A DNA stretch of 64,000 nucleotides from Dolomedes plantarius (GCA_907164885.2 OU015495.1:100966659-101030658), one strand, 5' to 3'; numbered from the stretch's first letter, positions 34,044-45,383 are shown. Made by a program: numbers and translations. The notes: generated by a model not told the origin, from the letters alone.

Positions 34044-34809
34044 GCAGCTGCTACTCTCATACTTAGGTGTTGTCTTATCGTGGTTCTTACTAATTTTTGT
34101 TGAGTGGTATCACTCACCCTCATCGAACTGATGACGATTTTTATACAACCTAAAGAAAAAGGCTGGAAATAAAATGTGAGGTTCTACGTATTTGGAGCGC
34201 GAGACTAACGCGTCGGTCTTTGTTTCGTCAGTGAAACGGGATTGCCTCACGCAGGTTTTATAACAGGTGTGACGAGTTCCGAGCAAAGGTCGAGTGCCGA
34301 TGCATTTTTATCATGTTTTTATTAACTTGCTTTCTTGTTTGTGTGTTTGTATGTTTGTCAAGTACAAATCTTGCAGCTGATTTTTAACTAACTTACCGAC
34401 TAGATAGACATTTGAAACTTTTAGAATAGCTCAGAGCACGATGACAATGTATTTTTTAAATACTTTTAATCCTCTTTAAGCAGAATTAAATTAATTTTCA
34501 GTTATTTTTGTTTTATAGACTGGTGCAGCCATCTATTGACCGTAACGGGAACGAAAAGTTATACGCAAGTTAACTTCCAATTAACTTCATTTTTTTTCAA
34601 GTTTATGGGATAATTCATCAAAAAATTTTTTAAAAAGTACTTATTAATACATAGAATTGTCAAGTTTATATGATTCAACAGAAAATTTAAAAACATGGTA
34701 TATAAAAAGTTCTTTTTATCCTGTAATTATTTCTACGTCGAAATGCTTTAAATACAGTATCCGACGAAGTACCGAAGCAGACAAGTACCGAGGTATGACT
34801 GTATTTTGC
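34044..34809. other. Unassigned sequence
   Basis: No gene was seen. A short inverted pair AAATACAGT..ACTGTATTT spans 34750-34807 and may be a small element end. Confidence 0.4.
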
Positions 34810-34813
34810 TTAA

Positions 34814-34895
34814 AACACATTTACTGCCAATTACGCGCCAGCGCGTGACGCGGTGCTATCACTAAGAGGCCAATCACGCGCTCGCGCGTGATGTT
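34814..34895 (+). mobile_element. piggyBac-like terminus with CG-rich palindromes
   Basis: TTAA at 34810-34813 is followed by AACACATTTACTGCCAATTA and two near palindromes, ACGCGCCAGCGCGT (34833-34846) and ATCACGCGCTCGCGCGTGAT (34873-34892). The same combination is at 59349-59596 on the other strand. TTAA plus a conserved terminal sequence suggests a piggyBac-type family. Only one end is present here. Confidence 0.5.
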
Positions 34896-34973
34896 TCAGG
34901 TGCCAGCGGGCGCGGGAAAATCCTCCTCTGATTTTTCGTTCTCCAGTTCATTTGGCACTGCATGCATGGTATT

Positions 34974-35287
34974 TGTAAGGGTCTTAACCGCTTTGTGTGG
35001 GGTTTCTATCATGCCAGAAACAGAGACGACACAAAAAAGACTTCCAGGATTTTGTCTCAAACTTTTATTACATGATTTTTAAGGGACACAGCACATACAA
35101 CACATATAAAGTAATTAATGCAGGATCATTTTTCAGACAGAGCCATATTCGCCAGATAAAAAAAACCCGTTGGCCTCTCCCTTCTCTCTCGTTCCACCCC
35201 CGCATCGAACACCCCAAAGCTCCCCTCGGAAGAATGGTTGCCACACGCCAACCTTGACACGGGTTACCAGACATGGCGCGTCTTACA
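34974..35287 (-). repeat. 3' LTR of the Gmr1-like gypsy element
   Basis: This matches 47311-47626 closely, with scattered substitutions. The purine-rich AGGTGGGGCG lies just upstream on the minus strand, as expected for the polypurine tract. Confidence 0.9.
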
Positions 35288-35341
35288 CGCCCCACCTAAG
35301 CATAAAATTAGCCCACAGTGGCTGATTTTATGACATTCAGG

Positions 35342-35346
<5 letters not shown>

Positions 35347-35382
<36 letters not shown>
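35347..35382. repeat. (TA)n microsatellite
   Basis: About 17 TA units lie between the RNase H stop and the 3' LTR of the gypsy element. Confidence 0.9.
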
Positions 35383-35392
<10 letters not shown>

Positions 35393-35543
35393 AATGTGAT
35401 TACATTCCTTGCAAAAACAAATATGTTCAAAAGAATTTAACTCAATACACTACATATATATTGAAATAATAATGCAATTTCTTAAACAACAAAACATCAA
35501 ACAAAACAAAAATTATATTTATACCTATAGCATAAGAGATAGT

Positions 35544-37080
35544 TCATTCCAATCTGGATAGAGCATCCGCACTTCTGTGCTGTACACCAAGCCTATGTGT
35601 GATGGAGTGATTCCATCTTTGTAAGGCTAAAGCCCAACGGGTTAACTTGGAGCTTTTAGGAGTTGTATGGTTTAAATATTTAAGTGGGTTGTGATCCCAC
35701 TTAAATGGGGGCCCAAATATCACTGCCCAAGCCTCTTTCTCAATGCTTGCCCAGTTCTTCTGTGTGGCATTGAACTTTTGGCTGGCAAACGCTATTGGTC
35801 GGTAAGACCCGTCAACATCTTGCTGAGTCAAACAACAACCCACACCATAGTCGGATACATCACAGTGCACTTGAAATGGCAAATTGGCATCAGGGGTAGA
35901 TAGACCAGTTACTTCACATAACAAGGCCTTTAATTTTTCAAAAGAATCTTCTTCTGATTTCCCCCAGCAGACATCATTGGGTTTATTTTTCTTAGTCAAC
36001 TCCGTGAGTGAAGCACTTATTTCAGCATACTTTGGTATGTATGTACGATAGAAACCCATGAGTCCTAGCACAGACCTAACCTCCTTCTTAGTGGTAGGTC
36101 TAACTAACTTCCGGATTGCTAGTATTTTGCTTTCATCAGGACCATGTCTACCCCCTCCTATCACGTGACCTAAAAATTTTAGCAACTCGGCCGCGAAAGT
36201 GCATTTGTCTAGCCTCACGGAGATTCCTAGTTTGTCCAATTCGGTTAGGATTAATTTCAAATGAACTAAATGTTCCTCAAAAGATTTTGAAAAAATCACG
36301 ACATCATCCATGTATGCCTGTGCATACTCTGAATGAGATTTTAAAACACGATTCATTTCCCGTTGAAAAGTACCAGACGCCCCAGCCAGACCAAAATGCA
36401 TAGTTTTCCACTGGTATACAGCGTTGTGAGTAGTAAACGCCGTAAACGGTTTGCTTTCCTCATCCATGTTTATTTGCCAATATCCCTTTAAGAGATCTAA
36501 GCTGGTCAACCAATTGGCTGATCCCGCAATGAATATTAATTCTTGCATATCTTTCATGGGAAAATCCAGGAACTTTTGTCACGGCATTTAAAGCTCTAAA
36601 ATCGATGCAATTCTTACCGAAGAGTCTTTTTTTAGCGACGCAAACAATTGGGTGAGCAATTTCAGATCCCGATGGTTCTATTAAATCGAAATCTAGTAAT
36701 TCTTGAACTTGACGTTCGACTTCCTTTCTGTACGCAATGGGAACACTATAACAATGGGTTTTTTTCCGAATTGCATTTGGTAATAGTTCAATTTTGTGTG
36801 TGCCCATCGAAGCTGGTTGCACGGGTTTAGTAAAGATATGTTTAAACTTTACGATTAAACCTTTAAGAGTCTTCAACTGAGAAATACTTAAATGCTCTAC
36901 TATAAGATTGTCGAGAATTTCCAGGAATTTAGGTTCCTTGGTAGCAGTAGGTACAGTTTCAACAGGCCCGAATTCTTTTTCCTCTTCAAAAATTACATTT
37001 ACCGAATTTGAACTAGCTATGTAATGCTTTAACTTATTTTGATGAATATGTTTGGTCGAACCATCCGGTAATTTGACCAG
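35544..37080 (-). CDS. pol: Reverse transcriptase and RNase H (C-terminal in pol)
   Basis: From about 37080 the frame reads HIHQNKLKHYIA and a linker, then KHIFTKPVQPASMGTHKIEL, the usual RT approach. RT motifs follow: IVCVAKKRL, CIDFRALNAVTK, a frameshift near 36560, SLDLLKGYWQI, FGLAGASGTFQREM and the catalytic YMDDVVIFS. The RNase H shows HCDVSDYGVG, IEKEAWAV and WDHNPLKYL; the part between the last two is about a dozen residues shorter than usual. The protein ends RSADALSRLE and a stop, 257 bases before the LTR. No integrase follows. Confidence 0.85.
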
Positions 37081-38552
37081 AAAAGAATGGGATTACGTTT
37101 CTCAACAATAGTTGAAGGACCTTGCCATCTGGCAAATAGTCTATTGGTCGAATCGGGTATTAACACTATCACCTGATCCCCAACTTTGAACACTTCGTTA
37201 GACGATCTCAAATTGTGGTAATAAGCTGTTCTTTCATGCTGTATTCCTGAAACAAGCTTGGTTTGCTCTGCAGCCTTCCCAAGTTTTAATTTTAAATCTT
37301 CCAAGTATTTGAAAATAGGTGTAGTATTTAACTGAATGTTATTATGTTTCCCAGTCCAAGTAGATTTTAAGATCGACAAAGGACCTTGCGGTTGCCTACC
37401 ATACAATAATTGATATGGAGATACACCAGTGGTGGCATGGGGTATTTCTCTGTACGCCCACAGTACATACGGAATTTGTAAGTGCCACCCTCTACCTTCT
37501 TCCCTAACTACATGATGTAGCATGTTCTTCAAAGTTCTATTAAACCTTTCCACCAATCCGTTTGATTGTGGATACCCTGGTGTAGAGAATCTTGGACTGC
37601 TCCTTATTCGTTTCTCGAACTCTTTAGTCAGCTCGGCTATGAAATTCGTCCCGTTATCAGACGCAATAACTTTCGGTATACCTGTTCTCGAAAAGATGCT
37701 TAACAAAGCTTCACAGGTTGCCTTTGCACTAAGACTAGTCAACGGTACGGCTTCGCCCCACCTGGTATGTTGATCAACCAGACACAATATATGTTTTAGC
37801 CCTTTTGAACTCGGAGGGTCAATCGGACCTATTAGATCTATATTCACTACCTGAAATGGTAATTCCGGCCTCGCCACCGGCGTAATTGGCGTTCTGTCAC
37901 TAGTCTTAACTGTTTGAGTGAGTTGACACTCTTTACATGAGCCACAATACCTTTTGACATCAACCCTCAGACCTTCCCAGAAGAATGAGTATTTGATCCG
38001 TTCAAGAGTCTTCTTAGGACCCATGTGACTACTAAACACTGAGGTATGAGCAAGTTTCAGTACCTCCTTCCGTTTGCACTTTGGAATCACAAGTTGCCCA
38101 ATACTCTCCCCGAGTATGTTATCTCTATGAAATAGATAACCGTCTACCTCATAGTAGCTACCTTTGCCTTCTTTAGCATGCTTCCAAGCCACTCCTAACT
38201 CAGCACACTGCTCTTGCTCAGAGCGAAAATTATCAGCCACCCTGCTCCCCTGATCTATCTCAGCAGTTACTTCCTCGTCATTAGTAACCACCGTTCCCCC
38301 TTCATTCCCACATGAAGTAATTTCCCTTTGAGATTCCTCAAAGACAGCGTTATCTCGTGCTTTCTCCTGCAGAGTCCTAGACGAAACCTCGGTTCCACCT
38401 AAATTTCCTGAGTCTCCCCTCAGGTCCTGAGAGTTCCGAGTCAGAGAATTATCTTCACTCCGGGCTCCTCCCAACACGTTCAAAATTTCCGGTGGAAGTA
38501 ACACATCTTCCACCAAAAACTCTGCTAAAGCACACAACACTTGCTGATGCAC
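37029..38552 (-). CDS. pol: Protease tail and integrase, placed upstream of RT
   Basis: After about 100 residues of spacer, the frame gives the HHCC zinc domain (LAHTSVFSSHMG with CGSCKECQ) and the catalytic core. The first aspartate is in VVNIDLIGPI, the second in VIASDNGTNF, and the glutamate in NGLVERFNRT, with 35 residues between the second Asp and Glu. A GPY-like tail (FKVGDQVIVLIP, FARWQGPSTIVEKR) completes it. A frameshift near 37090 leads into the next frame, which runs without a gap into the RT linker. Position before the RT is opposite to conventional gypsy. Confidence 0.85.
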   Translation of the reverse strand: MHQQVLCALAEFLVEDVLLPPEILNVLGGARSEDNSLTRNSQDLRGDSGNLGGTEVSSRTLQEKARDNAVFEESQREITSCGNEGGTVVTNDEEVTAEIDQGSRVADNFRSEQEQCAELGVAWKHAKEGKGSYYEVDGYLFHRDNILGESIGQLVIPKCKRKEVLKLAHTSVFSSHMGPKKTLERIKYSFFWEGLRVDVKRYCGSCKECQLTQTVKTSDRTPITPVARPELPFQVVNIDLIGPIDPPSSKGLKHILCLVDQHTRWGEAVPLTSLSAKATCEALLSIFSRTGIPKVIASDNGTNFIAELTKEFEKRIRSSPRFSTPGYPQSNGLVERFNRTLKNMLHHVVREEGRGWHLQIPYVLWAYREIPHATTGVSPYQLLYGRQPQGPLSILKSTWTGKHNNIQLNTTPIFKYLEDLKLKLGKAAEQTKLVSGIQHERTAYYHNLRSSNEVFKVGDQVIVLIPDSTNRLFARWQGPSTIVEKRNPILFWSNYRMVRPNIFIKIS

Positions 38553-38596
38553 TACGTTAACCTGACCACCTGTAGCCAGACCTAACGGAACGTAAA

Positions 38597-39311
38597 CTAA
38601 TGGACACTAATGGACACCGTCGGACCAAAAATACCCTTCAAGTAAATTTTGGAAGCTCCTTCGACTGAAATTCCAGGAACTAAGTCCTTCTTGACAACCG
38701 TGATTTCCGTACCCGAATCCACTAATGCCTGAGCTAGATTCCCATCTACACTGATAGATGTTTTTATTAGTTTGCAAAGTTTCTCCTCAACAGCCTGCCT
38801 AGGAACAGCTTTACCGAGTAAATCTACCCTAGCAACTACAGTTTCTTCTTTTGATTCCGCCCCTTCGGCTGAAACCTTGTTTACATTAACCATTTTATAA
38901 TCAGTTTTCGCATTTTTCGAACAATCTCGTTTAAAATGTTTGTCAGATCCGCAGGTATAACAAGTAGGCTTTTTAAATTCAGTGACTTTTGGTTTTTCGA
39001 CATTTTTCTTAAGAAAAAAATTATTATTTTCTCCCTTTTTCTCGTAGAATTGTGGTTTACCCCAATTACCATGAACACCTTTCTTATCAGAATCATTCCA
39101 TTTGGCCCTTACCGACCCATCATAGGATTTACCCTTGGAAGCATAGAATACATAGCAGTGCTTACCCAAGTCTTTCGGCTTAAAAAAGCCTTCCCCCTGA
39201 AGTACCCCTATGTGGACCGCAGTTTCGGGATCTAACGTTTGAAACATTTTATCCGCCACGATGAGTTGACATACTGATTCAAAATCCTTTACTCCCCTGG
39301 ATTTGCAGGAA
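38597..39311 (-). CDS. gag-pol: gag C-terminus with zinc knuckle, and start of protease
   Basis: After the mariner the frame continues with KSRGVKDFESVCQLIVADKM and a CCHC knuckle CYTCGSDKHFKRDC. A spacer leads to the aspartic protease active site ALVDSGTEITVVKKD. The frame breaks at about 38600 near a short duplicated phrase (GGACACTAATGGACAC), and the protease tail with LVEDVLLPPEIL continues in another frame at 38552-38450. The protease belongs to the retropepsin-like class with a D-S-G triad. Confidence 0.8.
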
Positions 39312-39313
39312 TA

Positions 39314-40617
39314 CAGAGGCTGTTCGCACATTTTTTAGACGATTTTGGTAAGCGGTAATAAAAAATCGTTTGCTGCAAAAGAAATAATTGCAATTGTACT
39401 ATGTTTTTAAAAGTCAAAATTATCGTCTGCGGCTTGAAAGTTTTGTTTTTATTCAAAATGGCATTTTTAAGAAAGCAGTGGTTCGAATTCTACATTTATG
39501 CTCTTTCCGAAGAGAAATACGCATACTCCGTTATCCAAAAACGATGTGAGAGTCATGGTTTTGTGATACCTAAAGCGTCGATAGGTAATATCGTCAACAA
39601 GAAAGGAAAAAAAACGTCAAATTGGAGCCTCAAGGGGGACAAAAATTCCAAACAAGTATCCAAGGAAAAAACGGACAACTTCGACTATTGCAAAGATACG
39701 TTGTTTAATGTCCCCCTAAGAAAATCCCCCTAGTCAAAGGACAGTTGCAAAATCATTAAAATGCTCGGTGTCCACTGTAAACAAAATGATAAACGTTGAT
39801 TTAAATCTTAAGAAAGCGAAAAAACGCAATGTGCATCGTCTTCTTCCAAATCATATCGCTGAACGCAGGACACGCTGCAGAATTCTATATGAGAAACACT
39901 TATCCAAAGAAAAATGGAAAACAATTGTCACAATAGATGAATCATGGGTGTATTTAAATGATTGCAATAAAAAAGAGCCATTTATTATCATAAAAGGGGA
40001 GAAAAAATTTTAAGTACATGGTTCAAAGAATCGAAAGAAAATTTTTCTAAGGGATTCATGATTGTTGCTGGTTTTTCTTATAATGGCAAGTTAAAAATAA
40101 AGAGAGTGGAAAAAAATGTCAAGATTAACTACAAATACTATCAGGAACATATTTTATCGCCAATTTTTCTGAATGAAATACCATCGCTTTACCCACAGTG
40201 CCATCAATCTGTGAGACTCCGTCAGGACAAAGCTAGCAGTCACACATCAAAATCCACTGTAAATTTCCTAAAAGAAATGGAACAAAAAACTGGTATCAAG
40301 GCCATACCCTTCACTGATATCCCTACTAAATCTCCCGATGTATCACTTATGGATTTATGTGCTTTCGGACTTTTAAAATCTGCATTATCCAAACGTCGTC
40401 CCAAAACCCTTACAGGACTCTGGAAAGCTGTTCAGGAGGAATGGGATAGAATACCTCTTCTGACACTTCAAAAGACATTATTATCCTGGAAATTGCGGTG
40501 TCGAAAGATAGTTCAGAATAAGGGATGTCAAATAGAACATTTAAAACACAAGAATTTTATGTAATTTAGTTTTGTGAATACAATATACATTGTCTAAAAA
40601 TGTGTGAACAGCCTCTG
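39314..40617 (+). mobile_element. Mariner-like element, DD41D-type spacing
   Basis: The ends CAGAGGCTGTTCGCACATTT and, inverted, CAGAGGCTGTTCACACATTT are flanked by TA at 39312-39313 and 40618-40619. The 1.3 kb element encodes a nearly full transposase on the plus strand, opposite to the host gypsy genes. It interrupts the gag of the surrounding gypsy. Confidence 0.9.
39458..40564 (+). pseudogene. Mariner-like transposase with D-D-41-D spacing
   Basis: The start is the ATG at 39458 (MAFLRKQWFEFYIYALSEEK). The HTH region, a SVSTVNKMINVDL segment and the first catalytic site TIDESWVYLND are recognisable. The second aspartate is in RLRQDKASSHTS and the third in KSPDVSLMDLCAFG, with 41 residues between them, against 34 in classic mariner. 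The C-terminus runs to KHKNFM and stops close to the TIR. Two breaks (stop near 39733 and a frameshift near 40013) separate three open pieces, so this copy is inactive but young. Confidence 0.8.
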
Positions 40618-40619
40618 TA

Positions 40620-40935
40620 CAACCACATTGATGTTAACCGAGAAGCAAACTGAGAAAAAGTTTCATCATTGTTACGCTTTGCTTTACGAAAATTCTCTAG
40701 ACATAATTTTGGAGAAGGTTCAAATTCTTGTAGTACTAATTTTTTCAACGATTCATATTCTTTTAACTCTTTTTCCTCGAGATTAACTAACAAATTAGCT
40801 ACTTTATCCCCTAATAGACAAAGCAAAACTTTAGGTTTAAATTCGTCACTGACATTTTCGTTCACAAACGCCTTCTCTAAACTTGAGAAAAAATAGTCGC
40901 ACCCATCTGACTTACTGGGAACCTTAACTGTTAAG
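40620..40935 (-). CDS. gag: gag, central part (Gmr1-like gypsy element)
   Basis: The frame continues with VPSKSDGCDYFFSSLEKAFV, then VLLCLLGDKVANLLVNLEEK and LENFRKAKRNNDETFSQFAS, a capsid-like helical segment typical of these gag proteins. It ends where the DD41D mariner is inserted (40617). The remaining gag starts at 39311. Confidence 0.75.
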
Positions 40936-40940
40936 AGCCT

Positions 40941-41229
40941 ATAATAGTCCGGGTAACCAATATAATAGTCCCGGTAAGGTGAATCGACGATGTTGTAATT
41001 CGTCGTGCCTCTTTAGAACTAGACACAAAGCAGATACTCCATCAGAAGGCTTTTTTAAACACATTTATTCGGACAACACATTTCAGTAAGCCGCTCGGCA
41101 TAGCGCGTCCGACCTGCGAGAGATATTTCTCATCGACTCTCACGTGACGGCGCGCATCTCCCCAAAAGAAGGGGGAAAGAAGTGATGTCACGTGGTTCGC
41201 CTCTCGCAGATTGGAGCGGGAACACTACA
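40941..41229 (-). repeat. 3' LTR of the CsRn1-like element
   Basis: It is almost identical to 45463-45751, with one C/T change seen (CGTCCGACC versus CGTCTGACC). A tandem ATAATAGTCC.GGTAA phrase makes up its outer end. Confidence 0.9.
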
Positions 41230-41449
41230 GAGTATGCCCCCAGTGACGTAGTCACGATTACAGAAATATGGTAATTAATACATAGGTACATAGTGAGAAT
41301 TATACAAACAGTTTGGAGTACAATTGAAAATTCGTATGATGCCTAGAGGGAAATTGGCATGATGTACAAGAGAGATAAACAAGGTTACATATGCATTACA
41401 TGAAATAAAAGGATAGGTAGATTATGTACAATTGATATTACAAAATTTT

Positions 41450-43690
41450 TTACACAATATATTCAGAAACAAGGTGTGGAAAGCGAACTTTGCGACCAGA
41501 TCTGGTGGTGGTCTGTTCGACAGGAGTTTGAGCATTCATGGGCTCAGTTGGCTTTTGAGGTCCATAAGGTTCAAGAGAATCTGAAAGTTGATATGGAGGT
41601 TTGATACGATCGATAGAGACTGTACTCTGCTTTCTGTTTAATTCCAAAACAAAAGTTTTGTCATTTCTGTCGACCACTAGATGTGGTCCCGTGTAAGAAG
41701 GTGATAAGGGAGGATTGATTTTATCTGATCTTAAAAATACATGTGAACAGGTTTTCAATGAGGGATTGACATAAATTTTGGGATTGCCGTGTACGGCAGT
41801 GGCAATAGGATTTAAGGTTCTCATTGTTTTAATTAACTCGGACACATAGGTAAGGGTAATGGGTTGTTTGACAGTATCACTGGTAATGAGATCGGAAGGT
41901 AGTCTGAGATTGGTGCCATAAACAAGCTGGGCACAGGTGGCTTTTATGTCACTTTTGAGAGCAGTGCGCAATCCTAGTAAGACTATGGGAAGGATCTCAG
42001 TCCATTTAGTTTGGTTGTGCGCTTTAAGAGAGCTCTTGAGATGACGATGAAACCTTTCAATGATACCGTTCGACTGTGGATGGTAAGCAGATGCTCGGAT
42101 TCTGTTGCATCCTAATATGTTAGTGAGTTCTTTGAAGAGAACAGATTCAAAATTTCTACCCTGATCAGTAGTTACAGTAACAGGGGATCCAAATCTGGAG
42201 ATCCAACCGTGTACTAATGCTCGAGCAGTTGTTTCCGCAGTCATATCGGGTGTAGGGATAACTTCGGGCCATCTCGTGAACCTATCGATGATGGTCATAC
42301 AATATTGATTGCCATCTGAGTGTGGGAGCGGTCCAATAAAGTCTATATGTATGTGGGCGAAACGAGCATCAGGATCAGAGAAAGTGCCAATTGGTGATTT
42401 GGTATGTTGAAAGATTTTAGCTTTTTGACATTTAGTACAACTGCGAACCATAGATTTTATGTCTTTACGCATGCCAGGCCAAGCGAATCGTTTAGAGATT
42501 AAATCTAATGAGGCTGATATACCTGGATGGGAGAAAAAATGCAAGGTTTGAAAAACAGATTGTCGCATACTTTTGGGAACAAAAGGTCGAGGGTGTGTCT
42601 GTGACATATCGCAGTATAAATATATATCTTCGAGAGGAAAATAGTGTTTTTCCAATCTTAAAGATGAGGTGTCAGATTCGATAAGCTGTTTCAGCTCGTC
42701 ATCAATGGTCTGAGCAGTGGCGAACTCTTTAAAGTCAAGCACATTAGGAGAAATTGAGTTGATCTCAATGCGAGATAGTGCGTCGGCCACGCTGTTATCA
42801 GAACCTTTGGTGTACCGAACATCGGTAGAAAACTGCGAAATATAATCTAAATGGCGCAGCTGCCTAGGGCTACATTTATTAGGGTTTTGTTGGAAGGCAA
42901 ATATAAGGGGTTTTTGGTCTGTATAAATAACAAAATTGCGACCTTCTAGCATATGCCTAAATTTTTTTATGCAAGAGTAAATAGCAAATAATTCACGATC
43001 GTAAGTTGACCAATTTCTCTGAGCCTTATTTAGTTTACAAGAATAGAACGCTATGGGTTCCCACTGATCTTCTGAGAGCTGCATTAAGGATCCACCAATC
43101 GCGACATTACTAGCATCAACCCATAAACTTATCTGGGCACCAGGTACAGGATGTCTTAATAGTGTAGCTTGAGCTATAGCTTCTTTTGAAGCAGTGAAGG
43201 AGAGAGTTGCTTCGTCGTTCCATTGTAATTGCTCAGTGTTGCTAGCACTGGAACGGGGATTTTTTTTCTTATTTTTATGTCCTTCTAGGAATTTAACAAG
43301 AGGGGCTAAAATGTCGGCAGCTTTGGGAATGCATCGCCGATAAAAATTGAAAAGACCTAAATAACGCCGTAGTTGAGTTAAGGTAGTCGGTTGAGGAAAT
43401 TCCAGGATGCATGAAACGCGATCAGGAAGGGGTTCAATTCCTTCTGCTGAAAGCTTGAATCCTAAGAATTCAATAGTGGTTTGCCCAAATTGACATTTAT
43501 CAACATTAATGCATAGTCCATACTCTTTAAGTTTGGAGAACAACAACCGAAGATGTTGCATATGTTCTTTTTCATTATCTGAGGCAACAAGCAAATCATC
43601 AACAAATGCATAAACAAATCCTAAGTCACGAGTTACTTCATCTATAAAGCGTTGAAAGGTAGAAGACGCATTGCAAAGGCCAAACTGCAT
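41450..43690 (-). CDS. pol: Pol part 2: RT, RNase H and integrase (CsRn1-like)
   Basis: A 746-codon open frame carries [15 protein letters not shown] and the RT catalytic site [11 protein letters not shown]. RNase H follows with [16 protein letters not shown] and [10 protein letters not shown]. The integrase has [11 protein letters not shown] and CTKCQ, then [24 protein letters not shown] and [11 protein letters not shown] with 35 residues between the second Asp and the Glu. The C-terminus keeps a [17 protein letters not shown]-like module. It is full length and free of stops. Confidence 0.92.
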   Translation of the reverse strand: MQFGLCNASSTFQRFIDEVTRDLGFVYAFVDDLLVASDNEKEHMQHLRLLFSKLKEYGLCINVDKCQFGQTTIEFLGFKLSAEGIEPLPDRVSCILEFPQPTTLTQLRRYLGLFNFYRRCIPKAADILAPLVKFLEGHKNKKKNPRSSASNTEQLQWNDEATLSFTASKEAIAQATLLRHPVPGAQISLWVDASNVAIGGSLMQLSEDQWEPIAFYSCKLNKAQRNWSTYDRELFAIYSCIKKFRHMLEGRNFVIYTDQKPLIFAFQQNPNKCSPRQLRHLDYISQFSTDVRYTKGSDNSVADALSRIEINSISPNVLDFKEFATAQTIDDELKQLIESDTSSLRLEKHYFPLEDIYLYCDMSQTHPRPFVPKSMRQSVFQTLHFFSHPGISASLDLISKRFAWPGMRKDIKSMVRSCTKCQKAKIFQHTKSPIGTFSDPDARFAHIHIDFIGPLPHSDGNQYCMTIIDRFTRWPEVIPTPDMTAETTARALVHGWISRFGSPVTVTTDQGRNFESVLFKELTNILGCNRIRASAYHPQSNGIIERFHRHLKSSLKAHNQTKWTEILPIVLLGLRTALKSDIKATCAQLVYGTNLRLPSDLITSDTVKQPITLTYVSELIKTMRTLNPIATAVHGNPKIYVNPSLKTCSHVFLRSDKINPPLSPSYTGPHLVVDRNDKTFVLELNRKQSTVSIDRIKPPYQLSDSLEPYGPQKPTEPMNAQTPVEQTTTRSGRKVRFPHLVSEYIV

Positions 43691-44676
43691 GCGCGTGCTT
43701 TCAAAAAGGCCAAAGGGAACATATGCAACATGCTACAAATCGCAGTTTTATGTACATCATCAGGATTGATGGGAATTTGGTGGTATGCTTTTATCAGGTC
43801 AATGTGACTGAAGATTTGTTTACCATGTAATTCAGCAGTGAAATCTGCAATACAGGGAATAGGATACTTCTCTTTAATAGTTTGTGCATTTAGAGTACGA
43901 TAATCACCAACAGGTCTCCAATCGACAGATCCTTTCTTCGGCACCATGTGCAAAGGCGAAGAGTAGTTACTTTTGGAGGGTCTCATGTGACCAAGCTGTA
44001 GCATCTGCTGAAATTCAGCTTTAGCGAGTTTTAGCCGATCGGGAGCTAGCCGTCTAGGCTTAGCCGCGACTGGAGGTCCCTTGGTGTTTATGTAATGCAC
44101 AGTATTGTGCTTTACCGGTTGGTTAGGATCCGGTAATTTTGTAATTTCAGGAAATTGTAGCAATAGTTTACCATATACATTATTAACACAATTAGGTTTT
44201 ACAGAGAAAATATTGCAAACACTTAATTTAGCAGGAGTGTTTAAATGAGTGATGGAATCGATAAGACGGTGATTCCGTAAATCAAGATTTAAATTAAAAT
44301 AATGCAGGAAATCAGCTCCTAAAATAGCACATGAAACATCACAAATGTAAAAAGAAAAAGTAAACGACCGGCGTAAACCTAAACTAAGAGTAATACTCTT
44401 TCGACCATAAACATTAATTTTTGTGCCATTAGCGGCACGAAATGTTTGGAGAACTGGCCGTGATTTATCTTGTTTGTTAGCAGATATCAGACTGGCGTCA
44501 GATCCAGAGTCAACAAGAAAACACATACCCGTATTTCTGTCTCTCACGAAAAGGCGACGAGAAGGTGCGGGAGAGAGGTACGTCGCTTCTACTCTTCCCG
44601 CGTCCGGTTTCCCGCAAATGAACAGGGCGGATTGCTTTTGTTTGCTTTTTGTTGGAATTTTGCATGATACCAACAA
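43690..44676 (-). CDS. pol: Pol part 1: protease and N-terminal RT (CsRn1-like)
   Basis: The protease active site is [14 protein letters not shown], with a second conserved [12 protein letters not shown] follows with [20 protein letters not shown] and [15 protein letters not shown]. The frame is lost just after HKTAIC: about a dozen extra bases at roughly 43725-43740 shift it, and RT resumes in another frame in part 2. Confidence 0.9.
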
Positions 44677-45383
44677 ATTGTTGAATCCTTACCGCGTGAC
44701 TTAGAGCGGTATCGAGGATGATTGTATTTTCTAGAAACACTTCTAGAATGTCGAAGTTCGACGACTTCTTTTCGTAACTCTTGAATTTCTTTCAACAACA
44801 TCTCTGTGGACGCTGGCGTCTGAGCGGCGGCAGGTGTAGGTGTGGGAAACGAAACTGCGGCGATGTTCGACGGTGTTAAATCCAAGATACGATCGGCAAT
44901 CTCTGCCGCTTTATCGGGAGTGATGGGGTCGAGTGATGCGAAAATAGTCTGCACAGGGGTCGGCATTTGCTGGGTAAATAATTCCAAAAGAAGTGCGTCG
45001 CTGATATTGTGGTTTTCTGCTCTTCTCTTCATTAAACACAGCAATTCGGTGGGTTTCCTATCACCGAGGCTTTCACCGGCTAGTAGCTTACGTATTTCCA
45101 ATGTTCGGCTTTCTCCGCATCTTTCTATGATTTTAGTTTTTAGGTCCTCGTATGGATGTGTAGTATTCGGCTTCATTATAACGTCGCGCACCATAGTAGC
45201 AGGTGCAGGAGGAAGGTGGGCGACAACATAGTTGAATTTTGTTTTTGATTCAGATATAGCTTTGGGAGTTGCTAACACGAAAGTACTTTCCAGCATGTGG
45301 AACCATAAAGCGGGGTCCACCGATATATACGGAGGTATTACGACTGCAGAGGCTTCTGTTGTTGATCCAGGGGAGAGAGACAT
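44589..45383 (-). CDS. gag: Gag of the CsRn1-like element
   Basis: The ATG at 45383 ([20 protein letters not shown]) is chosen because upstream in-frame sequence lies in the LTR. The capsid region has [39 protein letters not shown] and [14 protein letters not shown], a strong CsRn1/Kobuki-type signature. Near the C-terminus, after an arginine/serine-rich stretch, [20 protein letters not shown] supplies a C-H-C-C motif in place of the classic CCHC knuckle. The frame overlaps pol by about 88 bases in a different register, so pol is probably reached by ribosomal frameshifting. Confidence 0.9.
   Translation of the reverse strand: MSLSPGSTTEASAVVIPPYISVDPALWFHMLESTFVLATPKAISESKTKFNYVVAHLPPAPATMVRDVIMKPNTTHPYEDLKTKIIERCGESRTLEIRKLLAGESLGDRKPTELLCLMKRRAENHNISDALLLELFTQQMPTPVQTIFASLDPITPDKAAEIADRILDLTPSNIAAVSFPTPTPAAAQTPASTEMLLKEIQELRKEVVELRHSRSVSRKYNHPRYRSKSRGKDSTICWYHAKFQQKANKSNPPCSFAGNRTREE

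Noticed and set aside
35544..38552. Integrase-before-RT order as an inversion or a composite of two elements
   Set aside because: All modules are on one strand between one LTR pair with matching TSD, and the frame runs from the integrase tail into the RT approach with only single-base shifts.
44842..45231. Plus-strand ORF opposite the CsRn1-like gag
   Set aside because: It is an antisense shadow of a well-supported gag frame.
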